From the NCBI GenBank assembly GCA_030544685.1, contig CP086683.1, positions 2,604,001 to 2,668,000 of the forward strand: DNA of 64,000 nucleotides, read 5' to 3'. Position 1 is the stretch's first letter. Each line of letters opens with the position of its first letter. The position numbers and the translations under genes are program-made. The notes beneath the pieces were generated by a model, which saw only the letters and a program-made list of their open reading frames with translations, made no database searches and had not been told where the DNA came from. This DNA is from Pseudomonas sp. B21_DOA (lineage in GTDB: Bacteria; Pseudomonadota; Gammaproteobacteria; Pseudomonadales; Pseudomonadaceae). This document shows, piece by piece, positions 37,888-47,319 of this stretch.

Positions 37888-37915
37888 TAAAGCTGTAATC
37901 ATTTGCTGTCGATAT
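37888..37915 (+). promoter_or_regulatory. Sigma-28 (FliA)-like promoter upstream of the RTX-like gene
   Basis: TAAA at 37888-37891, sixteen bases, then GTCGATAT at 37908-37915; the consensus is TAAA-N15-GCCGATAA. The -10 box matches six of eight positions and the spacer is one base long. It lies about 90 nt before the RTX-like start, downstream of a terminator, so a promoter is needed here. Confidence 0.4.
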
Positions 37916-38005
37916 TACCTGATTGTCTGTTTTCAACGTTCGCTGCGATGACCTGTGATCACCACGCGAACCTGTACCGATTCACAACAAGGCAAGGAAG
38001 AAACA

Positions 38006-41000
38006 ATGGCGGTCATAAACGGAACAAACGGCGCGGATACGCTGGTGGGTACGAGTGGTGATGATGAGATCAATGGCTTGGGCGGCAATGACATCCTGGT
38101 CGGAAGTGCGGGAGCGGACAAGCTGAACGGGGGAGGGTGTCGATACGGTGGATTACTCTGCTTCTACATCGGGTGTCAACGTCGATATTCGACCGGGTAC
38201 TGGTTTGGCAGGGGTTGGCGGTGATGCGCAGGGCGATACGCTTACCGGCATTGAAAAAGTCATCGGCACAGCATTCAACGATACCTTCACCACCGAAGCT
38301 TCTCTTTTGCTACCTACGATGGCGGCGCTGGCGACGATATCTATTACGTCAACGGTGGCGGTGTAACAGTCATTGAGCAGGCCGGCGGCGGCAACGACGA
38401 AGTGCGCGTAACCTGGAAAGACCACAAGCTGGCAGCCAACATCGAAAACTTGACCTACACCGGCACCGGTCCATTTACCGGCTGGGGCAATGCCAGCGAC
38501 AACATCATCACCGGCGGCAGTGGGAACGACCTATTCTATGGCGGCGGCGGTGCTGACCAGTTCATCGGCGGCGCTGGCCGCGACACCTCGTCGTATCTCG
38601 ACAGCACGGTCGCGATGAATATAAACCTGAAAACCGGGGTCATCTCGGGGATCGGTGCAGGGGACACGTTCGACGGCATTGAAGTAATCGCCGGCTCCAA
38701 ATATAACGACACTTTCGTGGTCGACAGCCGGATCTCGGGAGTGGACGGCGGAGAAGGCATCGACACGGTCGACTACTCGTCGTCTGCTGCCGGCGTGAAT
38801 GTTGATATCCGTCCGGGCACCGGTCTGGCGGGAGTTGGTGGCGATTCACAAGGCGTGACCCTGACCGGTATCGAAAAAGTCATCGGCACGGCATTCAACG
38901 ATACCTTCACCACCGAAGCTTCTCTTTTGCTACCTACGATGGCGGCGCTGGCGACGATATCTATTACATCAACGGTAGTGGTGTAACAGTCATTGAGCAG
39001 GCCGGCGGCGGCAACGACGAAGTGCGCGTAACCTGGAAAGACCACAAGCTGGCTGCCAACATCGAAAATTTGACCTACACCGGCACTGGTTCATTTACCG
39101 GCTGGGGCAATGCCAGCGACAACATCATCACCGGCGGCAATGGCAATGACATGTTCTATGGCGGCGGCGGTGCTGACCAGTTCATCGGCGGAGCCGGCCG
39201 CGACACCGCGTCGTATCTCGACAGCACAGTCGCGATGAACATAAACCTGAAAACCGGGGTCATCTCGGGGATCGGTGCAGGGGACACGTTCAACGGCATT
39301 GAAGTGATCGCCGGCTCCAAATATAACGACACTTTTGTGGTCGACAGCCGGGTCTCAGGAGTGGACGGCGGGGAAGGCATCGACACGGTCGACTACTCGT
39401 CGTCTGCTGCCGGCGTGAATGTTGACATCCGTCCAGGCACCGGTCTGGCGGGCGTTGGCGGTGATTCACAAGGCGTGACCCTGACCGGTATCGAAAAAGT
39501 CATCGGCACGGCGTTCAACGATACCTTCACCACCGAAGCCTCTCTTTTGCTACCTACGATGGCGGCGCTGGCGACGATATCTATTACATCAACGGTAGTG
39601 GTGTAACAGTCATTGAGCAGGCCGGCGGCGGCAACGACGAAGTGCGCGTAACCTGGAAAGACCACAAGCTGGCTGCCAACATCGAAAATTTGACCTACAC
39701 CGGCACTGGTTCATTTACCGGCTGGGGCAATGCCAGCGACAACATCATCACCGGCGGCAATGGCAATGACATGTTCTATGGCGGCGGCGGTGCTGACCAG
39801 TTCATCGGCGGAGCCGGCCGCGACACTGCGTCGTATCTCGACAGCACAGTCGCGATGAACATAAACCTGAAAACCGGGGTCATCTCGGGGATCGGTGCAG
39901 GGGACACGTTCAACGGCATTGAAGTGATCGCCGGCTCCAAATATAACGACACTTTTGTGGTCGACAGCCGGGTCTCAGGAGTGGACGGCGGGGAAGGCAT
40001 CGACACGGTCGACTACTCGTCGTCTGCTGCCGGCGTGAATGTTGACATCCGTCCAGGCACCGGTCTGGCGGGCGTTGGCGGTGATTCACAAGGCGTGACC
40101 CTGACCGGTATCGAAAAAGTCATCGGCACGGCGTTCAACGATACCTTCACCACCGAAGCCTCTCTTTTGCTACCTACGATGGCGGCGCTGGCGACGATAT
40201 CTATTACATCAACGGTAGTGGTGTAACAGTCATTGAGCAGGCCGGCGGCGGCAACGACGAAGTGCGCGTGACCTGGAAAGACCATGTTTTGGCTGCCAAC
40301 GTCGAACGTCTGACCTACACCGGCACCGGTTCGTTTACCGGCATCGGCAATGCTATCGATAACATCATCACTGGCGGCAATGGCAACGACCTATTCTATG
40401 GTGGTGGCGGTGCCGATCAATTCATCGGTGGCGGCGGCATGGACACGGTTTCGTACGCCGATAGCACACTGGGCGTTCGCATCAACCTGAAAACTGGGAT
40501 CAGTACCGGGATCGCGTTGGGTGATACCTATAATGGAATTGAGGCGATGCGTGGTTCGAATTTCAACGACGTGTTTGTCGGTGGTGCTACCGCTCTGGCG
40601 CTGGATGGAGGTACCGGCCTCGATGTAGTTAGCTACGAGTCGTCCGAGAGCGGTGTCACTATCGACTTGAAAACCAACGTCAACGCCGGTGATGCTGCCG
40701 GCGACACCTTCGTAGGGGTCGAAATCTTTCAGGGCAGCAATTTTGCTGACACCTTGTCTGGTACTGCGCTCAACGACAACTTCGTCGGCGGCAGTGGGGC
40801 CGACGTTATTGATGGTCGCGAGGCAATTGATACCGTCTGGTATCTCAATAGCAATGCGGCGGTGAACATAAACTTGCAAACTGGTGTTCATCAGGGCGGC
40901 GATGCGCAAGGAGATGTTCTGATCAATGTCGAGAGTATTATCGGTACCAACTTCAATGACACACTGACAGGCGACGGCTTGGCCAATGGGCTTGAAGGCG

Positions 41001-41650
41001 GACTTGGCAACGACGTGATTGATGGCGGTGATGGCAACGATGTCATTTACGGCAGTATCTATACTCAACTGGGGCCGTTCACGGTCGATGTTGCAGCCGG
41101 CGGGCCGCAGGCTGACATGCTGTACGGCGGCAACGGCAACGACAGGATTATCACCGCTCCGGATGACCGTGGCACCATTGCCTTTGGTGAAGCAGGACAT
41201 GACACGATTTTTGTAGCAAGCGGCACCGCCGTTGGTGGTGAGGGCAATGACGACCTGCTCGGTACGGGAGCGGGGTTTGTCTTGCTCGGTGGTTCGGGCA
41301 ATGATGCTATGAGCTTCGGCGCCTTAGGTACAGTCGGGCCAATGCTCGCCAGTGGTTTTGCCAACGGCGGTGAGGGTGATGACTTGTACTACGTCAATAC
41401 TCGCCTGCTAGTGACGATTCGTGATGACGGAGTGAGCACCAACGACAAGCTGATTCTGAACAACGTCCAATCTGCCATGACACTGCAGATGGCGAGAGTG
41501 GGCGATGACTTGATCCTTAATGAATCGGGGAGGACAGATCAAGGGGTCAGGCTGCAGGACTGGTTCGCAGGCCAGAACACCATCGAACACTTCCAGGCGG
41601 CTAACGGTGACGTGCTCCCAATCAATGACGGGTTCAGTATGTTTGGCTGA
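38006..41650 (+). CDS. RTX-like calcium-binding repeat protein with tandem 207-residue units, five frame breaks
   Basis: ATG 38006 follows AAGGAAG and starts MAVINGTNGADTLVGTSGDD, an RTX nonapeptide head. RTX repeats (GGNGNDMFYGGGGADQF, GNDVIDGGDGNDVIYG) recur throughout, fitting a secreted Ca2+-binding surface or extracellular protein of about 1,215 residues; there is no Sec signal, so type I secretion is expected, though no transporter gene is beside it. Between about 38138 and 40280 the gene is a tandem array of 620-nt units. The frame breaks once near 38129-38137 (one extra or two missing bases) and at the same TTTT in four units (38305, 38925, 39545, 40165); one extra T each gives EASLFATYDGGAGDD and an open frame to 41650. 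No enzymatic domain is seen. Function unknown; filament-associated adhesin is a guess from context. Confidence 0.75.
38138..40280 (+). repeat. Tandem 620-nt repeat, about 3.5 copies, inside the RTX-like gene
   Basis: Unit starts near 38138, 38758, 39378 and 39998 share long identical stretches. Comparing 39022-39641 with 39642-40261 I find one substitution (39207 C versus 39827 T); the first unit is more diverged, mostly at third positions. 620 plus one missing base equals 207 codons, so the unit is frame-preserving if the T-runs are one base short. Confidence 0.93.
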
Positions 41651-41679
41651 TCTCGAGACTCGTCTGACTTGATAAAAAA

Positions 41680-41713
41680 GGGATGAATTCATAAAAGAAT
41701 TCATTCCTTTTTT
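41680..41713 (+). terminator. Rho-independent terminator after the RTX-like gene
   Basis: GGGATGAATTC-ataaaa-GAATTCATTCC with a six-T tail; near-perfect eleven-base stem. Confidence 0.93.
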
Positions 41714-41747
41714 CTCAGAAGTCCAGCCAACACGCGAGCCATCGAGC

Positions 41748-41764
41748 TGGCGCGTTTCCTGCAA
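41748..41764 (+). promoter_or_regulatory. Sigma-54-like promoter of the sugar-biosynthesis operon
   Basis: TGGCGCGTTTCCTGCAA: GG at 41749-41750, exactly ten bases, GC at 41761-41762. It matches TGGCACG-N4-TTGCA except for A to G and T to C changes. It sits between the terminator of the RTX-like gene and rfbF (start 41900) and would place the glycan operon under the flagellar RpoN/FleQ cascade. No FleQ site was identified. Confidence 0.6.
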
Positions 41765-41899
41765 GTCCCCCTCAAATCGCCATAAAACGAGCGCTTGCGG
41801 TCATTTCGCCTGCGCCTGAAGTGGCAGAAGGTTTAGCCAGAAGGCCCGCAACGCTCAACAAAGCCATGCGCAGCCCGGTGAAGAACAAGAGGGGAGACG

Positions 41900-42672
41900 A
41901 TGAAGGCAGTAATTTTGGCGGGTGGCCTCGGCACACGCATCAGTGAAGAGTCGCACCTCAAGCCCAAGCCGATGATCGAGATCGGCGGCAAGCCAATTCT
42001 CTGGCACATCATGAAGCAGTATTCCGCTCACGGGATCCATGACTTCGTCATTTGCCTGGGCTACAAGGGCTATGCGATCAAAGACTTCTTCGCCAACTAC
42101 TTCCTGCACACCTCTGACGTCACGTTCGACATGCGCGAAAACCGCATGGACGTTCACCAGAACTACAGTGAGCCATGGCGCGTAACATTGATCGATACCG
42201 GTGAAGAAACCATGACCGGTGGCCGGCTACGCCGCGCCGGACGTTATCTGGAAGATGAAAAAGCGTTCTGTTTTACCTACGGTGATGGCGTTTCCGATCT
42301 GAATATCAGCGCACTGGTCGACTTTCACCTGACCCACGGCAAAATGGCCACGGTGACTGCCGTGCAGCCGCCGGGGCGCTATGGTGCGCTGAATCGCGAG
42401 GGCGACCAGGTGCTCGGGTTCACTGAAAAACCCCGCGGTGACGGTGGCTGGATCAACGGCGGTTTTTTGTTCTTTCGCCCAAGGTTCTGCCACTGATCGA
42501 GGGTGATGAGACCTCGTGGGAGTCCGGTCCGCTGGATGGTCTTGCTGAGCGCGGCGAGTTGATGGCGTACCAGCACGAGGGCTTCTGGCAGCCCATGGAC
42601 ACCCTGCGTGACAAGAATCATCTCGAAGCGCTGTGGCAGAGCGGGGAGGCCCCATGGAAGCAATGGGCCTGA
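41900..42672 (+). CDS. rfbF: Glucose-1-phosphate cytidylyltransferase RfbF, one frame break
   Basis: It makes CDP-glucose from CTP and glucose-1-phosphate. The nucleotidyltransferase signature [20 protein letters not shown] with [18 protein letters not shown] is at the N-terminus, and [12 protein letters not shown] provides the metal-binding Asp. The frame breaks in TTTTTT 42463-42468; one extra T restores [20 protein letters not shown] and [14 protein letters not shown], ending at the TGA 42670-42672 with 257 residues, the RfbF family length. As printed it stops at 42496. First gene of a long operon; its end overlaps rfbG by 19 nt. Confidence 0.93.
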
Positions 42673-43736
42673 GTGCGGATTTCTGGCGCGGCAAGCGCGT
42701 TCTCGTCACCGGACACACCGGTTTCAAAGGCAGCTGGCTGACCCTGTGGCTGCAAAGCCTTGGCGCACAAGTCAGCGGTTTTTCGCTGGACCCGTCGACC
42801 GAACCAAGCCTGTTCGAACTGGCGCGGGTCAGCGAGGGCATCAACGATCAGCGCGGTGACCTGCGCGACCTCGGCGCCTTGCTGGAAATCATCGCCGACA
42901 CCGAGCCGGAAATCGTCCTGCATCTTGCCGCGCAGCCATTGGTGCGTGAAGGCTATCGCGATCCACTCGGCACTTATTCCAGCAATGTCATGGGCACGCT
43001 GAACCTGCTCGAAGCGATTCGTCAGGTTGGCGGCGTGCGCGCCTGCGTGCTGGTCACCACCGACAAGGTCTACGCCAACAAGGAATGGCTGTGGCCGTAC
43101 CGCGAAGACGAAGCCCTCGGTGGCCACGACCCGTACAGCAGCAGCAAGGCCTGCTGCGAATTGCTTGCGCAGTCTTATGCCGCGTCGTTCTTCCCGGCGG
43201 ACAAGCACGCCGAACACGGTCTGGCCCTGGCCACCGCGCGTGCCGGCAACGTGCTGGGCGGCGGTGATTTTGCCCCGGAGCGACTGATTCCCGACGTGCT
43301 CAAAGCCTGGAGTGCGGACGAGCCGGTGACCCTGCGCTACCCGCAAGCCGTGCGCCCGTGGCAGCACGCGCTGGAGCCGCTGGCGGGTTACCTGCAATTG
43401 GCCGCTGGCCTTTATGAGCAAGGCCCGGAATACGCCGGCGCGTGGAATTTCGGCCCCGGTGAAGCGGACATGTGCAGCGTCGGCGAGGTCGTCGAATTGC
43501 TCGCCAGCCGCTGGCCGCAGGCGCCCGGTTTGCGTATCGAAAAAAGTGAATTGCATGAAGCCGGCCTGCTGCGCCTGGACAGCAGCCGTGCGCGGCAATT
43601 GCTGGGTTGGCAAGCGCGCTGGACCTTGCAGCAATGCCTGGCCCAGACCCTGGACTGGCATCTGGCGTGGCAGAACGGCGATGACATGCGCGCCGTCACC
43701 CTGGGGCAACTGAACCTGTACCGAGGCGCGCTGTGA
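42654..43736 (+). CDS. rfbG: CDP-glucose 4,6-dehydratase RfbG
   Basis: A 360-residue short-chain dehydrogenase/reductase. The NAD-binding motif is [10 protein letters not shown], and the catalytic triad is visible as TTDKVY plus YSSSKACCE ([10 protein letters not shown], Tyr and Lys). It converts CDP-glucose to CDP-4-keto-6-deoxyglucose, the branch point of CDP-deoxysugars. ATG 42654 has GGGGAGG six bases upstream and gives [20 protein letters not shown]; a GTG at 42633 is less likely. It overlaps rfbF upstream and the epimerase gene downstream by four bases (GTGA). Confidence 0.94.
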   Translation: MEAMGLSADFWRGKRVLVTGHTGFKGSWLTLWLQSLGAQVSGFSLDPSTEPSLFELARVSEGINDQRGDLRDLGALLEIIADTEPEIVLHLAAQPLVREGYRDPLGTYSSNVMGTLNLLEAIRQVGGVRACVLVTTDKVYANKEWLWPYREDEALGGHDPYSSSKACCELLAQSYAASFFPADKHAEHGLALATARAGNVLGGGDFAPERLIPDVLKAWSADEPVTLRYPQAVRPWQHALEPLAGYLQLAAGLYEQGPEYAGAWNFGPGEADMCSVGEVVELLASRWPQAPGLRIEKSELHEAGLLRLDSSRARQLLGWQARWTLQQCLAQTLDWHLAWQNGDDMRAVTLGQLNLYRGAL

Positions 43737-44293
43737 GCGAGTTCTTTCTGAAGGCGTTGCCACTGGCCGGGCTGTTCAGCGTCCAGCACAAACGTTTTGA
43801 AGACCAGCGCGGACATTTCGCCCGGTTGTTCTGCGAGGGCAGTCTGAGCGCGTTCGGCAGCGAATTTCATATCCGCCAGATCAACCATTCCTGTACTCGC
43901 GAGAAGGGCAGTGTACGTGGGCTGCATTATCAGAATGCCAACGCCCCGGAAGCCAAACTGATCACTTGCCTGCGCGGTGAAGTCTGGGACGTGGCGGTGG
44001 ATCTGCGACCTGACTCGGAAACCTTTTTGCACTGGCACGCCGAGCACTTGAAGGCGGGCGATGGCCGCAGTCTGTTGATACCGGCGGGGTTCGCCCACGG
44101 TTTCCAGACCCTCAGCGAAGACGCCGAACTGCTTTATCTGCACAGCGCCGATTACGCGCCGGAGCATGAAGGCGGGCTGTCGGTGAATGATCCGCGGCTG
44201 GCGATCGCCTGGCCGCTGCCTGTCAATAATTTGTCAGCGCGAGATTCCAGCCATCCCGCGCTCGATCAACACTTTGCTGGAGTGCGTCTATGA
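43733..44293 (+). CDS. RmlC-like NDP-4-keto-6-deoxysugar epimerase
   Basis: A 186-residue cupin. It carries the catalytic His motif SVRGLHYQ, the catalytic-base region GEVWDVAVDLRPDSETF, IPAGFAHGFQTLSEDAELLY with the conserved Tyr, and DYAPEHEGGLSVND. RmlC epimerises dTDP-4-keto-6-deoxyglucose at C3 and C5; relatives in CDP-sugar loci act on CDP-4-keto-6-deoxyglucose, the likely substrate here because rfbG is directly upstream. Single- versus double-site epimerisation cannot be predicted. GTG start overlaps the rfbG stop. Confidence 0.88.
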   Translation: MSEFFLKALPLAGLFSVQHKRFEDQRGHFARLFCEGSLSAFGSEFHIRQINHSCTREKGSVRGLHYQNANAPEAKLITCLRGEVWDVAVDLRPDSETFLHWHAEHLKAGDGRSLLIPAGFAHGFQTLSEDAELLYLHSADYAPEHEGGLSVNDPRLAIAWPLPVNNLSARDSSHPALDQHFAGVRL

Positions 44294-45516
44294 ACTGCCG
44301 TGGGTGCGCTGCACCGCTGAGCCTGCCGCTGATCGACCTCGGCACCTCGCCACCGTCCAACGCCTATGTACATGCCGATCGCCTGGAACAGGCCGAGCAA
44401 TGGGTGCCGCTGAAGGTCGCCGTGTGTCAGCAATGCTGGCTGGTACAGACCGAGGATTACACCCGCGCCGACAGCCTGTTCGACGCCGAGTACGCCTATT
44501 TCAGTTCGTTCTCCAGCACCTGGCTGGCCCACGCCGAACGCTATGTCGCCGAGATGGTCGAGCGCTTCGGCCTCAACGCTGACAGCCGCGTAGTCGAAGT
44601 CGCCGCCAACGACGGCTATTTGTTGCAATACGTCGCCGCGCGCGGCATTGCCTGCCTGGGCGTCGAGCCAACCCGCAGCACCGCGCAGGCGGCACGCGAG
44701 AAGGGCCTGGAGATTCGTGAACTGTTCTTCGGTCGTGACACCGCCGCGCAGCTGCAAAGCGAAGGCTGGGGTGCCGACCTGATGGCGGCCAACAATGTGC
44801 TCGCCCATGTGCCGGACATCAACGACTTCCTCGGCGGTTTCGCCACGCTGCTCAAGCCGAGCGGCGTCGCCACGTTCGAATTTCCGCAACTGCTGACGCT
44901 GATGGCCGGTGCACAGTTCGACACGCTCTATCACGAACACTATTCCTACCTGTCGCTGACCGCCGTGCAGACGTTGTGCGAGCGCAATGGCCTGGAAGTT
45001 TTCGACGTCAGCCAGTTGAGCACCCACGGCGGCTCGCTGCGGGTGTTCGTGCAGCGCAAGGATGGCGAACGCCGGGCGGTACAACCGGCCGTTCAGCAAC
45101 AATTGCAAGCCGAACTCGATGCCGGGGTGAAAACCGCTGAGTACTACGCGACGCTCGCGCCCGCCGCTGAACGCACCAAACATGAACTGCTGCGCTTTCT
45201 GTTACAGGCCAAGGCCGATGGCAAACGGGTGGTCGGTTACGGCGCGGCGGCCAAGGGCAATACCTTGCTCAACTACGCCGGGGTCAAGCCGGACCTGCTC
45301 GCCTGGGTCGCGGATGCCAACCCGCACAAGCAGGGCAAGTTTTTGCCCGGCAGCCGAATTCCGATCGTGGCGCCGACGCAGATCGATATCGAGAAGCCGG
45401 ATTACGTATTGGTGCTGCCCTGGAATTTGCTGGACGAGATCATGACTGCGTTTGTTGGCATCCGTGCCTGGGACGGTCGTTTTGTCATTGCCATTCCTGA
45501 GTTGATCATTCGATGA
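44290..45516 (+). CDS. NDP-hexose C-methyltransferase (TcaB9/TylC3-like)
   Basis: A 408-residue three-part enzyme: an N-terminal zinc-binding domain (CRGC near residue 3 and CQQCWL near 48), a SAM-binding Rossmann domain (VVEVAANDGYLLQYVAARGI, residues about 95-200) and the C-terminal Methyltransf_14-type domain (KRVVGYGAAAKGNTLLNYAG). The YHEHYSY motif contains the Glu-His pair proposed as catalytic in the C-3'-methyltransferase TcaB9. Such enzymes add a methyl branch to carbon of a keto-deoxysugar nucleotide. Its place between epimerase and aminotransferase, each overlapping by four bases, strongly suggests it acts on the CDP-4-keto-6-deoxyhexose. Confidence 0.88.
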   Translation: MNCRGCAAPLSLPLIDLGTSPPSNAYVHADRLEQAEQWVPLKVAVCQQCWLVQTEDYTRADSLFDAEYAYFSSFSSTWLAHAERYVAEMVERFGLNADSRVVEVAANDGYLLQYVAARGIACLGVEPTRSTAQAAREKGLEIRELFFGRDTAAQLQSEGWGADLMAANNVLAHVPDINDFLGGFATLLKPSGVATFEFPQLLTLMAGAQFDTLYHEHYSYLSLTAVQTLCERNGLEVFDVSQLSTHGGSLRVFVQRKDGERRAVQPAVQQQLQAELDAGVKTAEYYATLAPAAERTKHELLRFLLQAKADGKRVVGYGAAAKGNTLLNYAGVKPDLLAWVADANPHKQGKFLPGSRIPIVAPTQIDIEKPDYVLVLPWNLLDEIMTAFVGIRAWDGRFVIAIPELIIR

Positions 45517-46628
45517 GCCGAATTCACTATACGAAACCAAGTGTGGGCGAGCTCGAGGCCAAGTATGTGCTCGACGCCGTGCAGAACGGCTGGGGCGAGC
45601 GCTGCTACGAATACATCACCCGTTTCGAGAAGTCCTTTGCCGAACATATGGGCGTACCGTACGCAATTGCTACGTCCAGTTGCACCGGTGCCCTGCACAT
45701 GGGTATGGCGGCGCTGAATGTCGGCGTCGGCGATGAAGTCATTCTCGCCAATACCAACTGGATCGCCTCGGCAGCGCCGATCACTTATCTGGGCGCAACC
45801 CCTGTGTTCGTCGATGTGTTGCCGGACAGTTGGTGCCTCGATCCAGAACAGGTACGTCGGGCGATCACCTCGCGCACCAAAGCGATTCTGGCGGTGCATA
45901 TTTACGGCAACCTTTGTGACATGGACGCGTTGCTGCAGATTGGCCGGGAGTTCAACCTGCCAGTCATCGAAGACGCCGCCGAAGCCATCGGCTCGCAATG
46001 GCGCGGTGCTCCGGCCGGATCGCTGGGCGCTTTCGGTGCCTTTTCCTTTCATGGCACCAAGACCATGACCACCGGCGAGGGCGGGATTTTCGTCTGCTCC
46101 GACAAAGCCTTGTACGAGCGCGTACTGACCCTGTCCAATCACGGTCGGGTGGCGGGTAGCACGCGGCAATTCTGGCCGGATTTCGTCGGTTACAAATACA
46201 AGATGAGCAACTTGCAAGCCGCCATCGGTTGCGCCCAGCTTGAGCGGGTAGATGAGTTGATCCAGCGCAAACGCGCGATCTTCAACAACTACGCGCAATC
46301 GCTCAAGTCGCTGCCGGGTGTGTCGATGAACCCGCAACCGGCCCACTCGCAAAACGGTTACTGGATGCCAACGGTAGTTTTTGATGAGTCTACCGGCATT
46401 ACCCGCGAGACGCTGATCTCGGCGTTCCAGGCCGCCAATATCGATGCACGGGTGTTCTTTTGGCCGCTGTCGCAATTGCCGATGTTCTGCGATGTGTCGG
46501 TGAAAACCCCGGTGGCTTTTTCGCTGCCGGGCCGCGCGATCAACTTGCCGAGCTACCACGACATGACAGACGCCGACCAGCGTCGGGTGATTGACGTGGT
46601 GCGCAATGTTCTTGAGGAAAAATCGTGA
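45513..46628 (+). CDS. DegT/DnrJ/EryC1/StrS-family sugar aminotransferase
   Basis: A 371-residue PLP-dependent aminotransferase. The PLP lysine lies in FSFHGTKTMTTGEGG, and the phosphate-anchoring ATSSCTGALHMGMAAL and VIEDAAEAIGSQW blocks are present. Family members aminate C3 or C4 keto-sugars with glutamate as donor; the sequence around the active site resembles the C4-type perosamine-synthase group (TKTMTTGEGG). Here it would aminate the C-methylated CDP-4-keto-6-deoxyhexose. It overlaps the upstream methyltransferase and the downstream acyltransferase by four bases each. Confidence 0.9.
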   Translation: MSRIHYTKPSVGELEAKYVLDAVQNGWGERCYEYITRFEKSFAEHMGVPYAIATSSCTGALHMGMAALNVGVGDEVILANTNWIASAAPITYLGATPVFVDVLPDSWCLDPEQVRRAITSRTKAILAVHIYGNLCDMDALLQIGREFNLPVIEDAAEAIGSQWRGAPAGSLGAFGAFSFHGTKTMTTGEGGIFVCSDKALYERVLTLSNHGRVAGSTRQFWPDFVGYKYKMSNLQAAIGCAQLERVDELIQRKRAIFNNYAQSLKSLPGVSMNPQPAHSQNGYWMPTVVFDESTGITRETLISAFQAANIDARVFFWPLSQLPMFCDVSVKTPVAFSLPGRAINLPSYHDMTDADQRRVIDVVRNVLEEKS

Positions 46629-47290
46629 AAATCTATCTACTCGGCGCAGCCAATCCCGAAACCCTGCGCATGATTCAGGCGGTACAGCGCACGCTACCGA
46701 ATCAGGAGTTTTTCTTTCTCGACAACGATCCTGCCAAGCAGGGCACGTTGTTTTACGGCCTGCCGGTAGTGGGCGGGATTGACTGTGTTGCGCAATTGAA
46801 AGGTGATGACGTGCGCTTCATCAACCTGATCACCGGCAGCACCGCCACGCGCTATCTGACCACCTGCAGCATCGTTGAGGCCGGCGGCCGGTTGGGTAAT
46901 TTCATTCATCCTTCGATCGATCTGACGATGACGCGCATGGGGGTCGGCAACTACTTGCAGGAAGGTGTGCAACTGCAGGCTGAAGTCAGCATCGGCGACA
47001 ACAGCAGCATCCATATGGGGGCGCTGATCGCCCACGAAAGCCATGTCGGCAACTCGGTGTTCATTGCCCACGGTGTGAGCGTGTCCGGTTGCTGCGAAAT
47101 CGGCGACGGCACCTTCATAGGCACGAACGCGAGCATCCTGCCGCGCATTCGCATCGGCCGCTGGGCAACGATTGGTGCCGGCGCGGTGGTGACCAAAGAC
47201 GTTCCGGACTACGCGGTCGTGGTTGGCAACCCGGGCAAAATCATCAAGACCAACCCTGATTCCTTTCAAGATGGCCGGGTTTTCAAATAA
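46625..47290 (+). CDS. NeuD/PglD-like sugar acyltransferase
   Basis: A 221-residue protein: a short nucleotide-sugar-binding N-terminal fold (MKIYLLGAANPETLRMIQAV) and a left-handed beta-helix of hexapeptide repeats (VGNSVFIAHGVSVSGCCEIG, IGRWATIGAGAVVTKDVPDY). The conserved catalytic His is present in IAHESHVGNS. NeuD/PglD enzymes transfer acetyl or formyl-like groups from acyl-CoA to a sugar amine, so this probably acylates the amino group placed by the DegT enzyme. GTG start (GTGA overlap). Acyl donor unknown. Confidence 0.85.
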   Translation: MKIYLLGAANPETLRMIQAVQRTLPNQEFFFLDNDPAKQGTLFYGLPVVGGIDCVAQLKGDDVRFINLITGSTATRYLTTCSIVEAGGRLGNFIHPSIDLTMTRMGVGNYLQEGVQLQAEVSIGDNSSIHMGALIAHESHVGNSVFIAHGVSVSGCCEIGDGTFIGTNASILPRIRIGRWATIGAGAVVTKDVPDYAVVVGNPGKIIKTNPDSFQDGRVFK

Positions 47291-47319
47291 TCCGCCGCTC
47301 AAAAAATCTGGAGTGTGCA

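Noticed and set aside
38305..40168. Programmed -1 frameshifting at repeated TTTT sites
   Set aside because: No X-XXY-YYZ slippery heptamer or obvious stimulatory structure, and four consecutive events would be needed; the same type of break occurs across unrelated genes in the window.
38138..40280. CRISPR-like array because of regular repeats
   Set aside because: The unit is 620 nt, coding, and has no short repeat/spacer structure or cas genes.
41815..41840. Second sigma-54 candidate TGGCAGAAGGTTTAGCC before rfbF
   Set aside because: The GG to GC spacing is eleven, not ten; the element at 41748 fits better.
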